A stretch of 51,789 bases of DNA from assembly GCF_021568775.1 (NCBI RefSeq), contig NZ_JAKGSG010000052.1:1-51789 (forward strand). Direction: 5' to 3'. The translations under genes and the position numbers were made by a program. Of this stretch, positions 9,447 through 18,012 are shown piece by piece (the first letter of the stretch is position 1; the number at the start of each line of letters is the position of its first letter). Source of the DNA: Antribacter soli (GTDB lineage: Bacteria > Actinomycetota > Actinomycetes > Actinomycetales > Cellulomonadaceae). A model generated the notes under the pieces. The model was not told the origin of the DNA. It saw nothing but the letters and a program-made list of their open reading frames with translations, and ran no database searches.

Positions 9447-10226
9447 GTGAGTGACCTGATCAGGGTGGCGGTGCTGGGCGCATCCGGCCGCATGGGAGCC
9501 CAGACCTGCGCGGCCGTCGAGGCGGCCGACGGCCTCCAGCTCGTGGCGCGCCTCGGACGCGGCGACGCGCCGGGCGCGGGAACGCTCGCCGGCGCCGACG
9601 TCGCGGTGGACTTCACGGTCCCGTCCGTGACCGAGGCGAACGTGCACGCGCTGCTCGACGCCGGGGTGCACGCCGTCGTCGGCACGACCGGCTGGGACGA
9701 CGCGTCGCGCGGACGCGTGACCGAGCACCTCGGCCGGGTCAACGCGGAGCGCGCCGCCGCCGGTCTCGGCGGTCTCGGCGTCCTGATCGCCCCGAACTTC
9801 GGCCTGTCGGCCGTGCTCGCCATGACGTTCGCCGCCAAGGCCGCCCGCTATTTCGAGTCGGCCGAGGTCGTGGAGCTGCACCACCCGAACAAGGTGGACG
9901 CACCGTCCGGCACCGCCCGGCACACCGCGGCGGCGATCGCCCGGGCACGGGCCGAGGCAGGGCTCGGGCCGTCGCCCGACGCCACGGAGAGCGGCTGGGA
10001 GGCGCGCGGCGCCGACGTCGACGGCGTGCGGGTGCACGCCGTGCGGCTGCGCGGCCTCGTGGCGCACGAGGAGATCCTCTTCGGGAACGAGGGCGAGCAG
10101 CTCGTGATCCGCCAGGACTCGTTCGACCGGGCGTCGTTCATGCCGGGCGTCGTCCTGGCGGTCCGGTCCGTCGGGTCGCGGCCCGGCCTGACGGTCGGCC
10201 TCGAGCACGTGCTGGACCTGTCGTGA
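9447..10226 (+). CDS. dapB: 4-hydroxy-tetrahydrodipicolinate reductase
   Basis: DapB reduces the DapA product with NAD(P)H in lysine and meso-diaminopimelate synthesis. The N-terminal Rossmann motif is VAVLGASGRMGAQ. DFTVPSVTEAN and VVGTTGW follow, and the substrate-binding ELHHPNKVDAPSGTA block sits near residue 145. At 259 residues it is normal length. The GTG at 9447 is selected because the Rossmann motif begins within ten residues; the upstream in-frame extension overlaps the terminator hairpin. TAGGGT (9433-9438) is a candidate -10 box eight bases before the start. Its stop codon overlaps the next start by four bases. Confidence 0.96.
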   Translation: MSDLIRVAVLGASGRMGAQTCAAVEAADGLQLVARLGRGDAPGAGTLAGADVAVDFTVPSVTEANVHALLDAGVHAVVGTTGWDDASRGRVTEHLGRVNAERAAAGLGGLGVLIAPNFGLSAVLAMTFAAKAARYFESAEVVELHHPNKVDAPSGTARHTAAAIARARAEAGLGPSPDATESGWEARGADVDGVRVHAVRLRGLVAHEEILFGNEGEQLVIRQDSFDRASFMPGVVLAVRSVGSRPGLTVGLEHVLDLS

Positions 10227-10846
10227 CCGCTCCTGTGCCCGACGACGTCCCGCGCACCCCGGACGGTCCCGGCACCCCGGGTGGGGCGCACGCGGGAGAC
10301 GAGACGCCGGCGTACGGCCCGGCCACGCCCGAGCAGGGCGACCCCCGGCCGGGCGAGCGACCGGCGACGGGCAGCCCGGACAAGCCCCGGCGACGGCTGC
10401 CGCGCGGGCTGGCCGGGGCCGTCGCGGTGACCGCGCTGCTCGCGCTGTACGTCTGGCAGATCGCGGGCCGGGGGATCGCGATGATCCGCACCGGCGAACC
10501 CGTGCTGGTCGCCATCGGCGTGGCCGTCCTGATCCTGCCGCTGGTCGTGATCGGGCTGATCGCGGTCGAGTACCGGCTCGCCGGGACGGTCCAGGCGATG
10601 GCTGACACCCTCGCCGCCGACGGCGACCTCCCCGTGGACGACCTGCCCCGGTCGCCGGGCGGCCGCATCGACCGGGCCGCCGCCGACGCCGCGTTCGAGC
10701 CGCGCCGGCAGGCCGTCGAGGCCGCGCCCGACGACTGGCGCGCCTGGTACCACCTCGCCTTCGCCTACGACGCCGCGGGCGACCGGAAGCGTGCCCGCGA
10801 GGCCCTGCGCCGGGCAGCACCGCTGTTCCGCACCGGCGCGCCCTGA
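10223..10846 (+). CDS. Membrane protein with C-terminal TPR-like segment
   Basis: The 207-residue protein starts with about 55 Pro/Gly/Asp-rich residues, then a basic patch (KPRRRLPR). Two membrane segments follow at about 62-82 and 93-116. The C-terminal 40 residues (WRAWYHLAFAYDAAGDRKRAREALRRA) look like one tetratricopeptide repeat. Its GTG start overlaps the dapB stop as GTGA, so the two are translationally coupled. A small tetratricopeptide membrane protein next to dapB is common in actinobacteria. Its function is not known to me. Confidence 0.75.
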   Translation: MTAPVPDDVPRTPDGPGTPGGAHAGDETPAYGPATPEQGDPRPGERPATGSPDKPRRRLPRGLAGAVAVTALLALYVWQIAGRGIAMIRTGEPVLVAIGVAVLILPLVVIGLIAVEYRLAGTVQAMADTLAADGDLPVDDLPRSPGGRIDRAAADAAFEPRRQAVEAAPDDWRAWYHLAFAYDAAGDRKRAREALRRAAPLFRTGAP

Positions 10847-10868
10847 CCGCAGCGATGCTCGCGGGCGC

Positions 10869-11336
10869 TCAGTCCTCCAGGCTCGTCCAGCAGTAGAGGC
10901 TCTGCCGCGAGGCCGACGCGCGGCCCGCGAGCGCTGCGAGGGCCAGCACCGCCGCGACGAGCCGGTGCGGCGGCACGGTGGCGCCGGTCGTACGGGCCCA
11001 GGTCCGCGCGGCCTCGGCGAGCCGGCTCGACGGTGCTGCGACGAGGTCGGCGACCAGGTCCTCGGAGACGGTGACGATCCATGGCCCCTCGTCGCCCCCG
11101 CTGCACACGAGCGCGCCGTGCCGGGGATGAGCCGTGACCTCGCCGTACGGGCGGCCGGAGAGCACCTGGGCGAGGGTGCCGAGCATGACGAACGGGTCGA
11201 TCGACGGCAGCCCGACGGCGTCGAACGGCGGCTGGTCCGTACGACGGTCCGGGGCCGACGGCCCGCCCGGCGCGTGGAGCACCGTGGCTGCGGCGTCGTC
11301 GGTCGGCGCCGCAAAGTACTCGGTGAGGATCCCCAT
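10869..11336 (-). CDS. Hypothetical protein, 155 aa
   Basis: No family is recognised. The product begins MGILTEYFAAPTDDAAATVL and contains a GGDEGPWIVTVSEDLVADL stretch. Its C-terminal part (PPHRLVAAVLALAALAGRA) is Ala-rich and helix-prone. It ends SLYCWTSLED. No signal peptide is seen. A GGAG site lies directly before the ATG. It is convergent with the preceding TPR protein gene, with a 22-base gap. High GC3 and sensible composition support a real gene. Confidence 0.6.
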   Translation of the reverse strand: MGILTEYFAAPTDDAAATVLHAPGGPSAPDRRTDQPPFDAVGLPSIDPFVMLGTLAQVLSGRPYGEVTAHPRHGALVCSGGDEGPWIVTVSEDLVADLVAAPSSRLAEAARTWARTTGATVPPHRLVAAVLALAALAGRASASRQSLYCWTSLED

Positions 11337-11437
11337 CTCCGGATCGTCGCAGCGTCGTGTTCCAGGTGTGTCACGGCGGCGTGAACCCTCGCGTTCGCTT
11401 GCCGCACAACTTCCTGGGAACCCCGGAGCGCGGCTGG

Positions 11438-11469
11438 GAGCGAGGATCCCGCCCGGAGCGGAACCGCAG
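11438..11469. repeat. Fragment of dispersed repeat family 2
   Basis: These 32 bases match 43724-43755 at all but one position. They form the core of the element duplicated at 43685-43865. Here the terminal inverted repeats are not preserved. The fragment lies just beyond the stop codon of the GNAT gene, in the same 3'-flanking position as the pair near miaA. Confidence 0.8.
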
Positions 11470-11487
11470 ACTCGTGCGACCAGAAGG

Positions 11488-11991
11488 CTAGAGCGCCGCG
11501 GACCAGCGCCGCTCGACGACCTCGCGCGCGCCGGTGGCGAGCGTCCGCGTGAGCCCGTCCGTGCCGAGCCCCGCGGAGGCGAGGAACGTCTCGCGGGGCG
11601 TGTCGCCCTCGAGCGCCCAGGTGACGATCTCGGTGGCGCCGTCGGCCCGCAGCCGGTCGACGGCGGCGGCCAGCAGGCGAGACCCGTGCCCCGCCCGCTG
11701 GTGACCGGGCTCGACCTCGAGCGACAGGATCTGCCCCGGCGCGACGGCGGCGAACCCGACCACGCGCGGGCCGTCCATCGCGACGAGCACTGCGAAGCCC
11801 GGCGCGGGAGGCGCGTCGATCGCGGCGCCCCAGCGCTCGCGCATGCGGGCGGTGTCGAGCGAGTCGACCACGGCGTCGCCGAGCAGCCCGGCGGCGCGCC
11901 AGGCCGAGACCTGCACGTCGGTCACGGCGGACTCGTCGCCGTCGACGGCGGGTCGGACGGAGACGTCGGCGGTCTCACGGAACAGGGCCAC
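11488..11991 (-). CDS. GNAT family N-acetyltransferase
   Basis: The 167-residue protein has the GNAT fold layout. A beta strand with VVGFAAVAPGQILSLEVEPGHQRAGHGSRLLAAAVDRL holds the acetyl-CoA motif (Q-R-A-G-H-G). Near the C terminus, FLASAGLGTDG is the usual second half of the fold. The acceptor substrate is unknown. The GTG start has TAGGGT at 12003-11998 on the minus strand, six bases upstream, which suggests a leaderless mRNA. Confidence 0.85.
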   Translation of the reverse strand: MALFRETADVSVRPAVDGDESAVTDVQVSAWRAAGLLGDAVVDSLDTARMRERWGAAIDAPPAPGFAVLVAMDGPRVVGFAAVAPGQILSLEVEPGHQRAGHGSRLLAAAVDRLRADGATEIVTWALEGDTPRETFLASAGLGTDGLTRTLATGAREVVERRWSAAL

Positions 11992-12072
11992 GGACCCACC
12001 CTAGTCGTGGGCGCGGGCGGTGAACCTCGGCAGGTTCCACCGGCGGCCCGCGGCTTCTACCGGCGGCCCGCG

Positions 12073-13545
12073 TCAGAGGGCGACGTAGATCGTCTCCTGG
12101 TACTCCGCCAGGCCCTCGTCGCCGCCCTCGCGGCCCAGGCCGGACTGCTTGAGGCCGCCGAAGGGCGCGCTCGCGTCGGACACCAGGCCGCGGTTGATGC
12201 CGATCATCCCGGCCTCGATCTCGTCCATGACGCGCATCGCCCGGGACAGCGACGTGGTGTACGCGTACGCGGCGAGGCCGAACGGGGTGTCGTTGGCGAG
12301 CTCGACCGCCTCGTCGTCGGAACCGAAGGCCACGATCGGGGCGACCGGCCCGAAGATCTCCTCGTGCACCGCGCGCGCGCGGCGGTCCACCCCGGTGAGC
12401 ACGGTCGGCTGCCAGAAGTGTCCCGGACCCTCCTGGCGCTCCCCGCCCACGAGGACCTGCGCGCCGCGGTCCACGGCGTCCTGCGTGAGCTCGGCCACCT
12501 TGTCCACGGCGGCGGACTCGATGAGGGGTCCCACCTGGACGTCCGGACGGTAGCCGGGGCCGACGACGAGGTCCGCGAAGGCCGCGGAGAGCTTCTCCGC
12601 GAAGGGGCGCGCGACGTCGTCGTGCACGAGGAAGCGGTTGGCCGCCACGCACGACTGGCCGGCGTTGCGCAGCTTGGCGACCAGCGCGCCCTCGACCGCG
12701 GCGTCGAGGTCCGCGTCGGGGAAGACGACGAACGGCGCGTTGCCGCCCAGCTCCATCGAGCACTTGAGGACCTGCTTCGCGGCCTGCTCCAGCAGGAGCG
12801 AGCCCACCGGCGTCGACCCGGTGAACGACAGCTTGCGCAGACGCGGGTCGGCGATCAGCGGGGCGGTGACCGGCCCGGCCGACGAGGCGGGGATGACGTT
12901 GACGACCCCCGTCGGCAGGTCGCGCGCGGCGAGCTCCTCGCGCAGGATCTCCGCGACCAGCATCGTCGTCATGGGGGTGAGGCGGGCCGGCTTGATCACG
13001 ACGGTGCAACCCGCCGCGAGCGCCGGACCGATCTTGCGGGTCGCCATCGCGATGGGGAAGTTCCACGGCGTGATGAGGAGGGCCGGGCCGACGGGCCGGC
13101 GGTGGACGAGCTGGCGGTTGGCGCCCGACGGCGCCGTGCGCACCAGGCCGTCGGAACGCACGGCCTCCTCGGCGAACCAGCGGAAGAACTCGGCTCCGTA
13201 GAGGACCTCGGCACGGGCCTCGGCGACGGGCTTGCCCGCCTCGGCGGTGATGAGGGCCGCGAGGTCGTCGGCGCGGGCGGTGATCCGCTCGTACGCGCCG
13301 CGCAGCACCTCCGACCGCACGCGGGGCGGGGTCGCGCGCCAGGCGGGGAACGCGGCGTCCGCGGCGGCCAGGGCGCGGAGGGCGTCGTCGGGACTCGAGT
13401 CGGCGACGTCGAAGAGGACCTCGTCGGTGGCCGGGTCCCGCACCTCGAACCTGCCGCGGCCGGAGGCCGGGCCCCACTGCCCGTTCACGAGGACGCCGGT
13501 GGGCAGGTGCGCCACGAGGGCTGGGGAGAGCGTCGTCGCGGTCAT
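12073..13545 (-). CDS. gabD: NAD(P)-dependent succinate-semialdehyde dehydrogenase
   Basis: This aldehyde dehydrogenase of 490 residues most resembles GabD, which oxidises succinic semialdehyde to succinate. TPWNFPIAMATRKIGPALAAG is the cofactor-binding entry. FTGSTPVG is the Rossmann turn and MELGGNAPFVVF carries the general base Glu near 265. GQSCVAANRF carries the catalytic Cys299, and EEIFGPVAPI and GGLKQSGLGREGG follow. The cofactor motif reads KPARLTP, with Arg where NAD-specific enzymes keep Glu. This favours NADP use, by inference. The ATG at 13545 is chosen because the open frame continuing upstream is an artefact of GC content. No GABA transaminase gene is nearby, so other aldehydes remain possible. 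Confidence 0.88.
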   Translation of the reverse strand: MTATTLSPALVAHLPTGVLVNGQWGPASGRGRFEVRDPATDEVLFDVADSSPDDALRALAAADAAFPAWRATPPRVRSEVLRGAYERITARADDLAALITAEAGKPVAEARAEVLYGAEFFRWFAEEAVRSDGLVRTAPSGANRQLVHRRPVGPALLITPWNFPIAMATRKIGPALAAGCTVVIKPARLTPMTTMLVAEILREELAARDLPTGVVNVIPASSAGPVTAPLIADPRLRKLSFTGSTPVGSLLLEQAAKQVLKCSMELGGNAPFVVFPDADLDAAVEGALVAKLRNAGQSCVAANRFLVHDDVARPFAEKLSAAFADLVVGPGYRPDVQVGPLIESAAVDKVAELTQDAVDRGAQVLVGGERQEGPGHFWQPTVLTGVDRRARAVHEEIFGPVAPIVAFGSDDEAVELANDTPFGLAAYAYTTSLSRAMRVMDEIEAGMIGINRGLVSDASAPFGGLKQSGLGREGGDEGLAEYQETIYVAL

Positions 13546-13629
13546 GCTCCGAGTATGGACCTGGGCGCGGAGCGCTCGACAGTGGGCCGCCGCAGACCGC
13601 TCGCGGGGCCACCCGGGCCCGCCGTCGGC

Positions 13630-13635
13630 TACAGT
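13630..13635 (+). promoter_or_regulatory. -10 box of leaderless rraA
   Basis: TACAGT, seven bases before the ATG at 13643. Confidence 0.6.
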
Positions 13636-13642
13636 CCCGGCC

Positions 13643-14107
13643 ATGGCAGCGACGGCGGACCTGTACGACGAGCACGGCGAGGCGCTCGCCTCGCTCTCCC
13701 TCCAGCTCCGGGACCTCGGCGGGGTCGCCGAGTTCTCGGGCCCGGTGCGCACCGTGCGGTGCTTCGAGGACAACGGCCTGGTGAGGTCGGTGCTCGCGAC
13801 GCCGGGCGACGGCGCCGTGCTCGTGGTCGACGGCGGAGGGTCGCTGCGTTCCGCGCTCATGGGCGACCTGATGGCGGCGTCGGCCATCGAGAACGGCTGG
13901 GCCGGCGTGATCATCCACGGAGCAGTTCGCGACTCTGTGGTGCTCGCGAGCCTCCCGCTCGGGGTCAAGGCGCTGGGGACCAACCCGCGCAAGTCGTCCA
14001 AGATGGGCACCGGTGTGGTGGACGTGCCGGTCGAGATCGGCGGCGTGGTCTTCCGTCCGGGGGCGACGGTCCACGCGGACCCCGACGGGGTGCTCGTCGA
14101 GCGCTGA
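13643..14107 (+). CDS. rraA: RraA family protein (RNase E regulator / HMG aldolase fold)
   Basis: The 154-residue product is a close match to RraA-type proteins. It has DLYDEHGEALASL at the start, and GDGAVLVVDGGGSLRSALMGDLMAASAIENGWAG in the centre. IIHGAVRDSVVLASLPLGVKALGTNPRKS follows. In E. coli RraA binds RNase E and inhibits it. Relatives are 4-hydroxy-4-methyl-2-oxoglutarate or oxaloacetate lyases with the motif G-x20-R-D; GAVRDS supplies the R-D here. Either role is possible. TACAGT (13630-13635) lies seven bases before the ATG and suggests a leaderless transcript. It is divergent from gabD. Confidence 0.88.
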   Translation: MAATADLYDEHGEALASLSLQLRDLGGVAEFSGPVRTVRCFEDNGLVRSVLATPGDGAVLVVDGGGSLRSALMGDLMAASAIENGWAGVIIHGAVRDSVVLASLPLGVKALGTNPRKSSKMGTGVVDVPVEIGGVVFRPGATVHADPDGVLVER

Positions 14108-14202
14108 CCTGCCCGCTCCCGCGGCGGCCTGCGGTTCCGGCGGTGGGTGACATCGGCGTCGGACCGCAGGGACCGGTCTCCAGGTTTGTCGGTGCCAGAC
14201 GG

Positions 14203-14208
14203 TACCGT
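14203..14208 (+). promoter_or_regulatory. -10 box of leaderless dapA
   Basis: TACCGT, six bases before the ATG at 14215; no ribosome site is visible. Confidence 0.65.
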
Positions 14209-14214
14209 GGACCC

Positions 14215-15171
14215 ATGGTCCTTCCTGTCGCCACCCTCGGCGCTCCTGCGCGCCCGTTCGGCGCGGTGCTCACCGCGATGGTCACCCCGATGACGCCCGA
14301 CGGCGCCGTCGACCTGGACGCCGCGGTGAAGCTGGCGAAGAAGCTGGTGGACGACGGGAACGACGGCCTCGTCCTGTCGGGCACCACGGGCGAGTCGCCG
14401 ACCACCCACGCACCCGAGAAGGCCGAGCTCGTCGCGGCCGTCGTCGCGGCCGTCGGCGACCGGGCCGCGGTCGTCGCGGGCGCGGGCTCGAACGACACGG
14501 TCCACGCGATCCGCATGGCGGAGCAGGCGGCGGAGGAGGGTGCGGACGGCCTGCTGGTCGTCTCGCCGTACTACTCGCGCCCCAGCCAGGAGGGCCTGTA
14601 CCGGCACTTCGCCGCGGTCGCGGACGCGACCGACCTCCCCGTCATGCTGTACGACATCCCCGGCCGTGCCGGGGTCCGCATCCAGCCCGCCACGTTCGAC
14701 CGGATCGCCGCGCACCCGCGCGTCGTCGCGAACAAGGACGCCACGGGCGACGTGTACGCGGCGGCCAAGCTCATGGACGCGACCGGCCTGGCCTGGTACT
14801 CGGGCGACGACGGCCTGCTGCTGCCGTTCCTCGCCCACGGCGGCGCCGGCGTCGTGTCCGTGTCCGCGCACGTCGCGGCCGCCCGGTTCGCCGACGTCGT
14901 GCGCCACTGGGACGAAGGCGACCACACCGGAGCGCTCGACATCTTCCGCACCATCATCCCCGTCATCGACGCCCTCAACGGCGCCGGCTTCCAGGCCGTC
15001 ATGGCCAAGGCCGCTCTGCAGGTGCAGGGCGTCCTCGAGCACCGGACCATGCGCCTGCCCCTCGTGGAGGCGAGCGACGACGACGTCGCGGCCCTGCGCG
15101 TGGTCCTCGCGCAGGCCGGGCTCCTGCCCGTTGCGGCCGGCCACGCCAAGGCGGGCACCGGCGGGCACTGA
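14215..15171 (+). CDS. dapA: 4-hydroxy-tetrahydrodipicolinate synthase
   Basis: DapA condenses pyruvate with aspartate semialdehyde, the first step committed to lysine/diaminopimelate. The 318-residue protein has GTTGESPT for substrate binding. Tyr146 is in YDIPGRAG with Arg151, and the Schiff-base Lys174 is in ANKDATGD. The spacing Tyr-to-Lys of 28 equals that in E. coli DapA (133 to 161). TACCGT (14203-14208) lies six bases before the ATG, so the mRNA is probably leaderless; no ribosome site is seen. rnj follows 32 bases downstream, the usual actinobacterial dapA-rnj pair. Confidence 0.97.
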   Translation: MVLPVATLGAPARPFGAVLTAMVTPMTPDGAVDLDAAVKLAKKLVDDGNDGLVLSGTTGESPTTHAPEKAELVAAVVAAVGDRAAVVAGAGSNDTVHAIRMAEQAAEEGADGLLVVSPYYSRPSQEGLYRHFAAVADATDLPVMLYDIPGRAGVRIQPATFDRIAAHPRVVANKDATGDVYAAAKLMDATGLAWYSGDDGLLLPFLAHGGAGVVSVSAHVAAARFADVVRHWDEGDHTGALDIFRTIIPVIDALNGAGFQAVMAKAALQVQGVLEHRTMRLPLVEASDDDVAALRVVLAQAGLLPVAAGHAKAGTGGH

Positions 15172-15203
15172 GACTTTTGTAGGAACGAGGCCTTGGAGGC
15201 CAA

Positions 15204-16889
15204 GTGAGTCATCCTCACCCCGAACTGTCCCTGCCCCCCGCGTTGCCCGCGGGCGGGCTGCGCGTCGTCGCCCTCGGTGGGCTCGGCGAGGTGGGACGCA
15301 ACATGGCGGTTCTCGAGCACGAGGGGCGGCTGCTGGTCATCGACTGCGGCGTCCTCTTCCCCGAGGACAACCAGCCCGGCGTGGACCTGATCCTGCCGGA
15401 CTTCGAGTACATCAGGGACCGCCTCGACGACATCGAGGCGATCGTGCTGACGCACGGGCACGAGGACCACATCGGTGCCGTGCCGTACCTGCTGCGCCTG
15501 CGGCAGGACATCCCGCTGGTCGGGTCGCAGCTGACCCTGGCGTTCGTCGAGGCGAAGCTCAAGGAGCACCGCATCACGCCCGTCACCCTCGCGGTGAAGG
15601 AGGGGCAGGTCGAGCAGCTCGGCGTGTTCGAGTGCGAGTTCGTCGCCGTGAACCACTCCATCCCGGACGCGCTCGCCGTCGCCGTGACCACCGCGGCCGG
15701 CACCGTGCTGCACACGGGCGACTTCAAGATGGACCAGCTCCCGCTCGACGGGCGCATCACGGACCTGCGGGCGTTCGCCCGCCTGGGCGAGAAGGGCGTC
15801 GACCTGTTCATGGTCGACTCCACCAACGCCGAGGTCCCGGGCTTCGTGACGCCCGAGGTCGAGATCGGCCCCGTCCTCGACACCGTCTTCGGGCAGGCGG
15901 ACAAGCGGATCATCGTCGCGTCGTTCTCCTCGCACGTGCACCGCGTTCAGCAGGTGCTCAACGCGGCGCACAACCACGGCCGCAAGGTCGCGTTCATGGG
16001 TCGCTCGATGGTGCGCAACATGGGCATCGCGTCCGAGCTCGGCTACCTCACGGTGCCCGAGGGCGTCCTCGTGGACCAGAGGCGCGCCGCCGAGCTGCCC
16101 GACGACCAGGTGGTCTACATGTCCACCGGCTCCCAGGGCGAGCCCATGGCGGCGCTGTCGCGCATGGCCAACGGCGACCACAAGGTCCAGGTCGGCCACG
16201 GCGACACGGTGATCCTGGCGTCGTCGCTGATCCCGGGCAACGAGAACGCGGTGTTCCGCGTCATCAACGGGCTGATCCGGATCGGCGCCCGCGTGGTGCA
16301 CTCGGGCAACGCGAAGGTGCACGTCTCCGGGCACGCGTCCGCGGGCGAGCTCCTGTACTGCTACAACATCCTGCGGCCGCGCAACGTCATGCCGGTGCAC
16401 GGCGAGGTGCGGCACCTGGTCGCGAACGGGGCGCTCGCGGTCCGGTCCGGCGTGCCTGCTGACCGCGTCATCCTGGCCGAGGACGGCGTGGTCGTGGACC
16501 TCGTCAACGGCCGGGCGTCCGTCGTCGGCGCGGTGCCGTGCGGCTACGTGTACGTCGACGGGTCGTCGGTGGGCACGATCACCGATGCCGAGCTCAAGGA
16601 CCGGCGTGTCCTCGGCGAGGAGGGCTTCGTGTCCGTCTTCGCCGTGATCGACACCGCCACCGGCAAGGTGCTGGCCGGCCCGCAGATCCTCGCCCGCGGT
16701 ATGGCCGAGGACAACGCGGTGTTCCAGAAGGTCCTGCCCGAGCTCACGACGGCGCTCGAGAACGCGATCGAGGGTGGCGCGTCAGACACGTACCAGCTGC
16801 AGCAGGTCATGCGCCGCACCGTGGGCCGCTTCGTGGCCACGCGCCTACGGCGCAAGCCGATGATCGTGCCGGTTGTCGTGGAGGCGTAG
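15204..16889 (+). CDS. rnj: Ribonuclease J
   Basis: RNase J combines 5'-3' exonuclease and endonuclease activity in mRNA decay and rRNA maturation. The 561-residue protein has the metallo-beta-lactamase motif THGHEDHIGA (His84, His86, Asp88, His89) and HTGDFKMD. The beta-CASP block includes MSTGSQGEP, and HVSGHAS supplies a late histidine. The C-terminal domain (AELKDRRVLGEEGFVSVF...) resembles the usual RNase J tail. The GTG start follows a GGAGG site eight bases before it. It probably shares a transcript with dapA and ends at a strong hairpin. Confidence 0.96.
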   Translation: MSHPHPELSLPPALPAGGLRVVALGGLGEVGRNMAVLEHEGRLLVIDCGVLFPEDNQPGVDLILPDFEYIRDRLDDIEAIVLTHGHEDHIGAVPYLLRLRQDIPLVGSQLTLAFVEAKLKEHRITPVTLAVKEGQVEQLGVFECEFVAVNHSIPDALAVAVTTAAGTVLHTGDFKMDQLPLDGRITDLRAFARLGEKGVDLFMVDSTNAEVPGFVTPEVEIGPVLDTVFGQADKRIIVASFSSHVHRVQQVLNAAHNHGRKVAFMGRSMVRNMGIASELGYLTVPEGVLVDQRRAAELPDDQVVYMSTGSQGEPMAALSRMANGDHKVQVGHGDTVILASSLIPGNENAVFRVINGLIRIGARVVHSGNAKVHVSGHASAGELLYCYNILRPRNVMPVHGEVRHLVANGALAVRSGVPADRVILAEDGVVVDLVNGRASVVGAVPCGYVYVDGSSVGTITDAELKDRRVLGEEGFVSVFAVIDTATGKVLAGPQILARGMAEDNAVFQKVLPELTTALENAIEGGASDTYQLQQVMRRTVGRFVATRLRRKPMIVPVVVEA

Positions 16890-16900
16890 CCCTCGTTCAT

Positions 16901-16959
16901 ACGCCTGTGGCGGGTAGACGACCCTTGATCCCAAGGGGCCGGGTGCCCGCCACAGGCGT
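16901..16959. terminator. Terminator after rnj
   Basis: ACGCCTGTGGCGGG (16901-16914) is perfectly complementary to CCCGCCACAGGCGT (16946-16959). An inner CCCTTG/CAAGGG hairpin lies in the loop. The structure starts 12 bases after the rnj stop codon. Confidence 0.85.
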
Positions 16960-17062
16960 CTCTACGGGTCTGGGTGGGGTTTCACCCGCCATAGCTCGTC
17001 GGACGGACCGTGACGATCTGTACTGTTCGGGACGCAACGCCGCTCCGAACGAAGGCACTTCC

Positions 17063-17941
17063 TTGACAGACACCCCGCCTCCTGCACCCCTGCCCGGCGC
17101 GAACGGGAGCGAGGGCGCGGACCCGCGGGCGGGGCACTTCGCACCGCCCGGCGGGTCTTCCGGAGCGCCCGGTTACGGCTCGCCGACGCCGGCGGCAGCG
17201 ACTCCCGCACCCTCCTACGGCGTCCCCGCCGCGGTGCCGGTCCCGGCATACGGCGCGCCCGGGCCGTACGCGCCTGCGATCGGCGTCCTCCCGACTGTGC
17301 CCGGCGTCCTCCCGACTGTGCCCGGCGTCCTCGCGACGGCGGCGGCTGTGCTGGCGTGGGCCTACGTGGGACTCCGGGCCATCACTGCGCTGTCGGCCTG
17401 GGCGGGTCTCGGGACCTGGACCGAGGCGGCCGAGCAGGGCCTCAGCTACACCGAGGCGGGCTGGGTCGCCTACGACGGCGTGGCCTTGCTCCTTGTGCCG
17501 CTCGTCGTGGCGAGCTACGTCGTCGGCGTGCTCTGGCTGTACCGGAGCAGGGTGTTCGCCGAGACGTGGGCGCCGGCCGCGCGGCAGGAGCGTGGCCGGG
17601 TATGGGTGTGGCTGGGCTGGGTGGTACCGGTGGTGTCGCTCTGGTTCCCTTACCAGGTGGTGCGGGATGTGCGCCGGGCGACGGTCAACGGCCTCCTGCG
17701 GGAAGGGCTGGGGCTGTGGTGGGCCTGCTGGCTCCTGGCAGTCTTCCTCGACCGGATCGGCAGCCGGCTCCTGGGCGGCGTGCTGGGGACGGACCCGCTG
17801 GACGTCGGGGCGGTCGCGGCGTTCCCCGTCGTCGAGACCATCGCCGCGGCGGTGACCGCCGTCGGCGGGTACCTCTGGGTGGCGTTCATCCGGGAGATCA
17901 CCGCCGCGCAGCGGGCGCGGGTCGCGGCGCCGGCGGCCTGA
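17063..17941 (+). CDS. DUF4328 membrane protein
   Basis: The product (about 292 residues) has a Pro/Ala/Gly/Tyr-rich N-terminal third. Several membrane segments follow. The WLGWVVPVVSLWFPYQVVRDVRRATV block is typical of the DUF4328 family, whose function is not known. It ends in REITAAQRARVAA, shared with the next gene. The TTG at 17063 is chosen because a GAAGG site lies eight bases upstream. The longer open frame running back to 16538 overlaps rnj and is not credible. Residues encoded by 17281-17332 are a short tandem repeat (VPGVLPT). Confidence 0.72.
   Translation: MTDTPPPAPLPGANGSEGADPRAGHFAPPGGSSGAPGYGSPTPAAATPAPSYGVPAAVPVPAYGAPGPYAPAIGVLPTVPGVLPTVPGVLATAAAVLAWAYVGLRAITALSAWAGLGTWTEAAEQGLSYTEAGWVAYDGVALLLVPLVVASYVVGVLWLYRSRVFAETWAPAARQERGRVWVWLGWVVPVVSLWFPYQVVRDVRRATVNGLLREGLGLWWACWLLAVFLDRIGSRLLGGVLGTDPLDVGAVAAFPVVETIAAAVTAVGGYLWVAFIREITAAQRARVAAPAA
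17281..17332. repeat. 21-bp tandem repeat inside the DUF4328 gene
   Basis: Two identical 21-bp units (17281-17301, 17302-17322) are followed by a partial third. Because the unit is a multiple of three, it repeats seven residues in frame and probably varies in copy number between strains. Confidence 0.85.
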
Positions 17942-18012
17942 CCGCCGCGGGCCGACCGTCGGGCTGCGAAATGTCCGATAGGGTCCGGGCGCTTGCCACG
18001 AAGGAGCCACCG

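Noticed and set aside
11134-14214. Very long plus-strand open frame running into dapA (about 1,000 codons before its true start)
   Set aside because: It covers the minus-strand GNAT and gabD genes, has low-complexity Arg/Gly/Asp composition and no recognisable domain until dapA. High GC content removes stop codons from unused frames.
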